Shown: positions 12,832 through 13,864 of the stretch, piece after piece
Layout: every line of letters starts with the position of its first letter
Position numbering within the stretch: position 1 is the stretch's first letter
Assembly (NCBI GenBank): GCA_937121005.1
Contig: CAKZKB010000486.1
Span: forward strand, 1 to 13,864
Source: an uncultured cyanobacterium
Lineage (GTDB): Bacteria; Cyanobacteriota; Cyanobacteriia; Cyanobacteriales; Geitlerinemataceae
Length of the DNA stretch: 13,864 bases
Direction: 5' to 3'
Notes under the pieces: generated by a model
Told to the model about the DNA's origin: nothing
Databases searched by the model: none
Seen by the model: the letters and a program-made list of their open reading frames with translations, nothing else
Made by a program: the position numbers and the translations under genes

Positions 12832-13228
12832 CTAGACCTCTGTCAGCTTCGATCGACACGCCGCACAAATCGTCGCACCTCGGTGGTGATGCAGTAGAGC
12901 GTGACAAGCAAAAGTTAACACTCCTATTCTAGAAGATAAAGCGACTATTTTAGCGGGAGTTCAGTCGATTTTCTCGCAGGTGGGGCCGGGTGAGGGGCAG
13001 TAGCATCGTACACCAATAGCTTGACTTGATTTTGCCGAGGGGGCCGAGACCCGCCACCCGGTATCGGGTACGCGAATGCGCTGCGAAGCGACTTACGGCT
13101 GTGGCGGCGAGATCGCGCAAACACTGGCCGGAGGTGATACACTGAGAAGGGTCTAGGCTTTGCCCTTCCTATTTGCTCGAGGCCTCGTCTGCGAACGCCA
13201 TCGAGCCGTCGTCCCATCGTCGTGCAAC
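12832..13228. other. 397-bp non-coding gap between divergent genes
   Basis: No gene is supported on either strand. It holds a weak -10-like TAGAAT for the Uma2 gene (minus strand, 12926-12931), the TTTTCTCGCA plus G-run motif at 12969-12997, and a small hairpin ACCCG-GTAT-CGGGT (13056-13069). A GC-rich stretch leads to the last gene, for which no clear promoter or Shine-Dalgarno is visible. Confidence 0.5.
12969..12997 (+). repeat. TTTTCTCGCA plus G-run motif, second copy
   Basis: TTTTCTCGCA (12969-12978) is followed by runs GG-T-GGGG-CC-GGG-TGA-GGGG. The same decamer followed by G-runs occurs at 11367-11408 upstream of pyrH. Here one run has only two Gs, so a G-quadruplex would be weaker. 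Confidence 0.45.
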
Positions 13229-13864
13229 ATGACCGTACTTCCCGCTTCTACCCGTCGCCGCCTGCAACGATTGCAACAAGTTCCCTGCGTGTGGGAAGGC
13301 GATCGTCGTGCCATTGCTGAGGAAGTGGCCGAAAACTTTGATGAAGACCTCCCCGAACGCAGCGAGTGCATTCTCTGGGTAGACGGATCGCAAGGGATCG
13401 TGCGATCGATGGAAATGGTCAGCGCCGAGACGGGGCCCGAAGCCGTAGCGCGATCGCTCCTCAAAGCCATGGAACACCCGCACAACCCGGCCGAACCCGC
13501 GCGACCCAAAAAAATTATTGTTAAAGATCGCGAAGTGCAATTTTTCTTGCGCGGCGTTCTTCAAGAGCTCGATATCAATGTCGAATACGCTCCCAGCCTC
13601 CCCCTGATCGACGAAATTTTTCGCAGTTTTCAGGAAGTGGCGGGAACCCAGTCCCCGTACCTTCCCCCCCAATATGTCGATCTGCTCGAAGAACGAGCCA
13701 GTCGCTTGTGGGAAGAGGACGCACCTTGGGAAGAGTTGGCCGACCATCAAATTATTGCTGTCGAACTCAACCGTTGGGATATCGAAACCCTCTACGTTTC
13801 CGTTTTGGGGATGTTCGGTCTCGACTACGGTATCGTCTTGTATCGTTCGTTGGATTCCTTGAAA
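13229..13864 (+). CDS. Conserved cyanobacterial protein, DUF6930-like, N-terminal 212 codons
   Basis: This open frame of 212 codons runs off the right edge. The peptide starts MTVLPASTRRRLQRLQQV. It contains RPKKIIVKDREVQFFLRGVL, LQELDINVEYAPSLPLIDEI, LPPQYVDLLEERASRLWEED, and a final block HQIIAVELNRWDIETLYVSV ending GLDYGIVLYRSLDSLK. I recognise it as a conserved cyanobacterial protein and think it is the type annotated DUF6930; the function is unknown. It has no signal peptide or membrane segment in the visible part. HIP1 octamers and codon use match the core genome. The start lacks a Shine-Dalgarno, so a different start nearby is possible. Confidence 0.7.
   Translation, partial: MTVLPASTRRRLQRLQQVPCVWEGDRRAIAEEVAENFDEDLPERSECILWVDGSQGIVRSMEMVSAETGPEAVARSLLKAMEHPHNPAEPARPKKIIVKDREVQFFLRGVLQELDINVEYAPSLPLIDEIFRSFQEVAGTQSPYLPPQYVDLLEERASRLWEEDAPWEELADHQIIAVELNRWDIETLYVSVLGMFGLDYGIVLYRSLDSLK

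Noticed and set aside
13056..13069. Short hairpin ACCCG-GTAT-CGGGT as terminator or small RNA
   Set aside because: The stem is only 5 bp with no T-tract and no evidence of a transcript; kept only as a note in the gap description.
13169..13750. Minus-strand open frame of 193 codons at the right edge
   Set aside because: It is antisense to the conserved plus-strand gene starting at 13229, and the translation shows no family pattern.
1..13864. tRNA, rRNA or riboswitch
   Set aside because: Reading the intergenic gaps by eye on both strands gave no cloverleaf, TTCRANNC-type T-arm or known riboswitch core; a covariance-model search would be needed to exclude them fully.

Overview
The window is cyanobacterial. 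The octamer GCGATCGC (HIP1) recurs in coding and non-coding DNA, and the genes have typical cyanobacterial forms: an acyl-ACP synthetase, a plastid-type pyruvate dehydrogenase E2, a pyrH-frr operon, a DUF3352 protein, a single-ORF IS1 transposase and a Uma2 nuclease. Short palindromic and heptameric repeats between genes also fit a repeat-rich cyanobacterium. I cannot name the species.

Layout. A minus-strand IscA/HesB-like gene runs off the left edge, with a decayed copy of its own 5' end just upstream. Diverging from it are aas (free fatty acid re-activation) and a ylqD-family coiled-coil gene. Next comes a minus-strand toxin-antitoxin remnant block: an orphan HicB-like protein, an intact antitoxin, and a RelE/ParE-type toxin broken by a frameshift and a 3' truncation at a palindromic repeat. 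The E2 gene pdhC follows on the plus strand, then three interspersed palindromes and a complete 772-bp IS1-family element whose ends I could define. A DUF3352 membrane-anchored gene and a small hypothetical gene follow; the latter ends in a terminator whose stem holds its own stop codon and that of the convergent neighbour.

The right half alternates core and accessory DNA. A visibly AT-richer two-gene operon (P-loop GTPase-like protein plus two-helix membrane protein) precedes the essential pyrH-frr operon. On the other side lies a second two-gene operon (72-residue two-helix membrane protein plus PD-(D/E)XK nuclease-like protein) behind a near-consensus promoter. A Uma2-family gene and a partial conserved cyanobacterial gene close the window.

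The best candidates for an undescribed system are the two membrane-protein modules: GTPase + 2TM and 2TM + nuclease. Each is translationally coupled, lower in GC than its neighbours, and placed beside the housekeeping pyrH-frr pair. A defence or stress role is inference from architecture only. A G-quadruplex-type run upstream of pyrH, and a related motif upstream of the last gene, are further non-coding signals.
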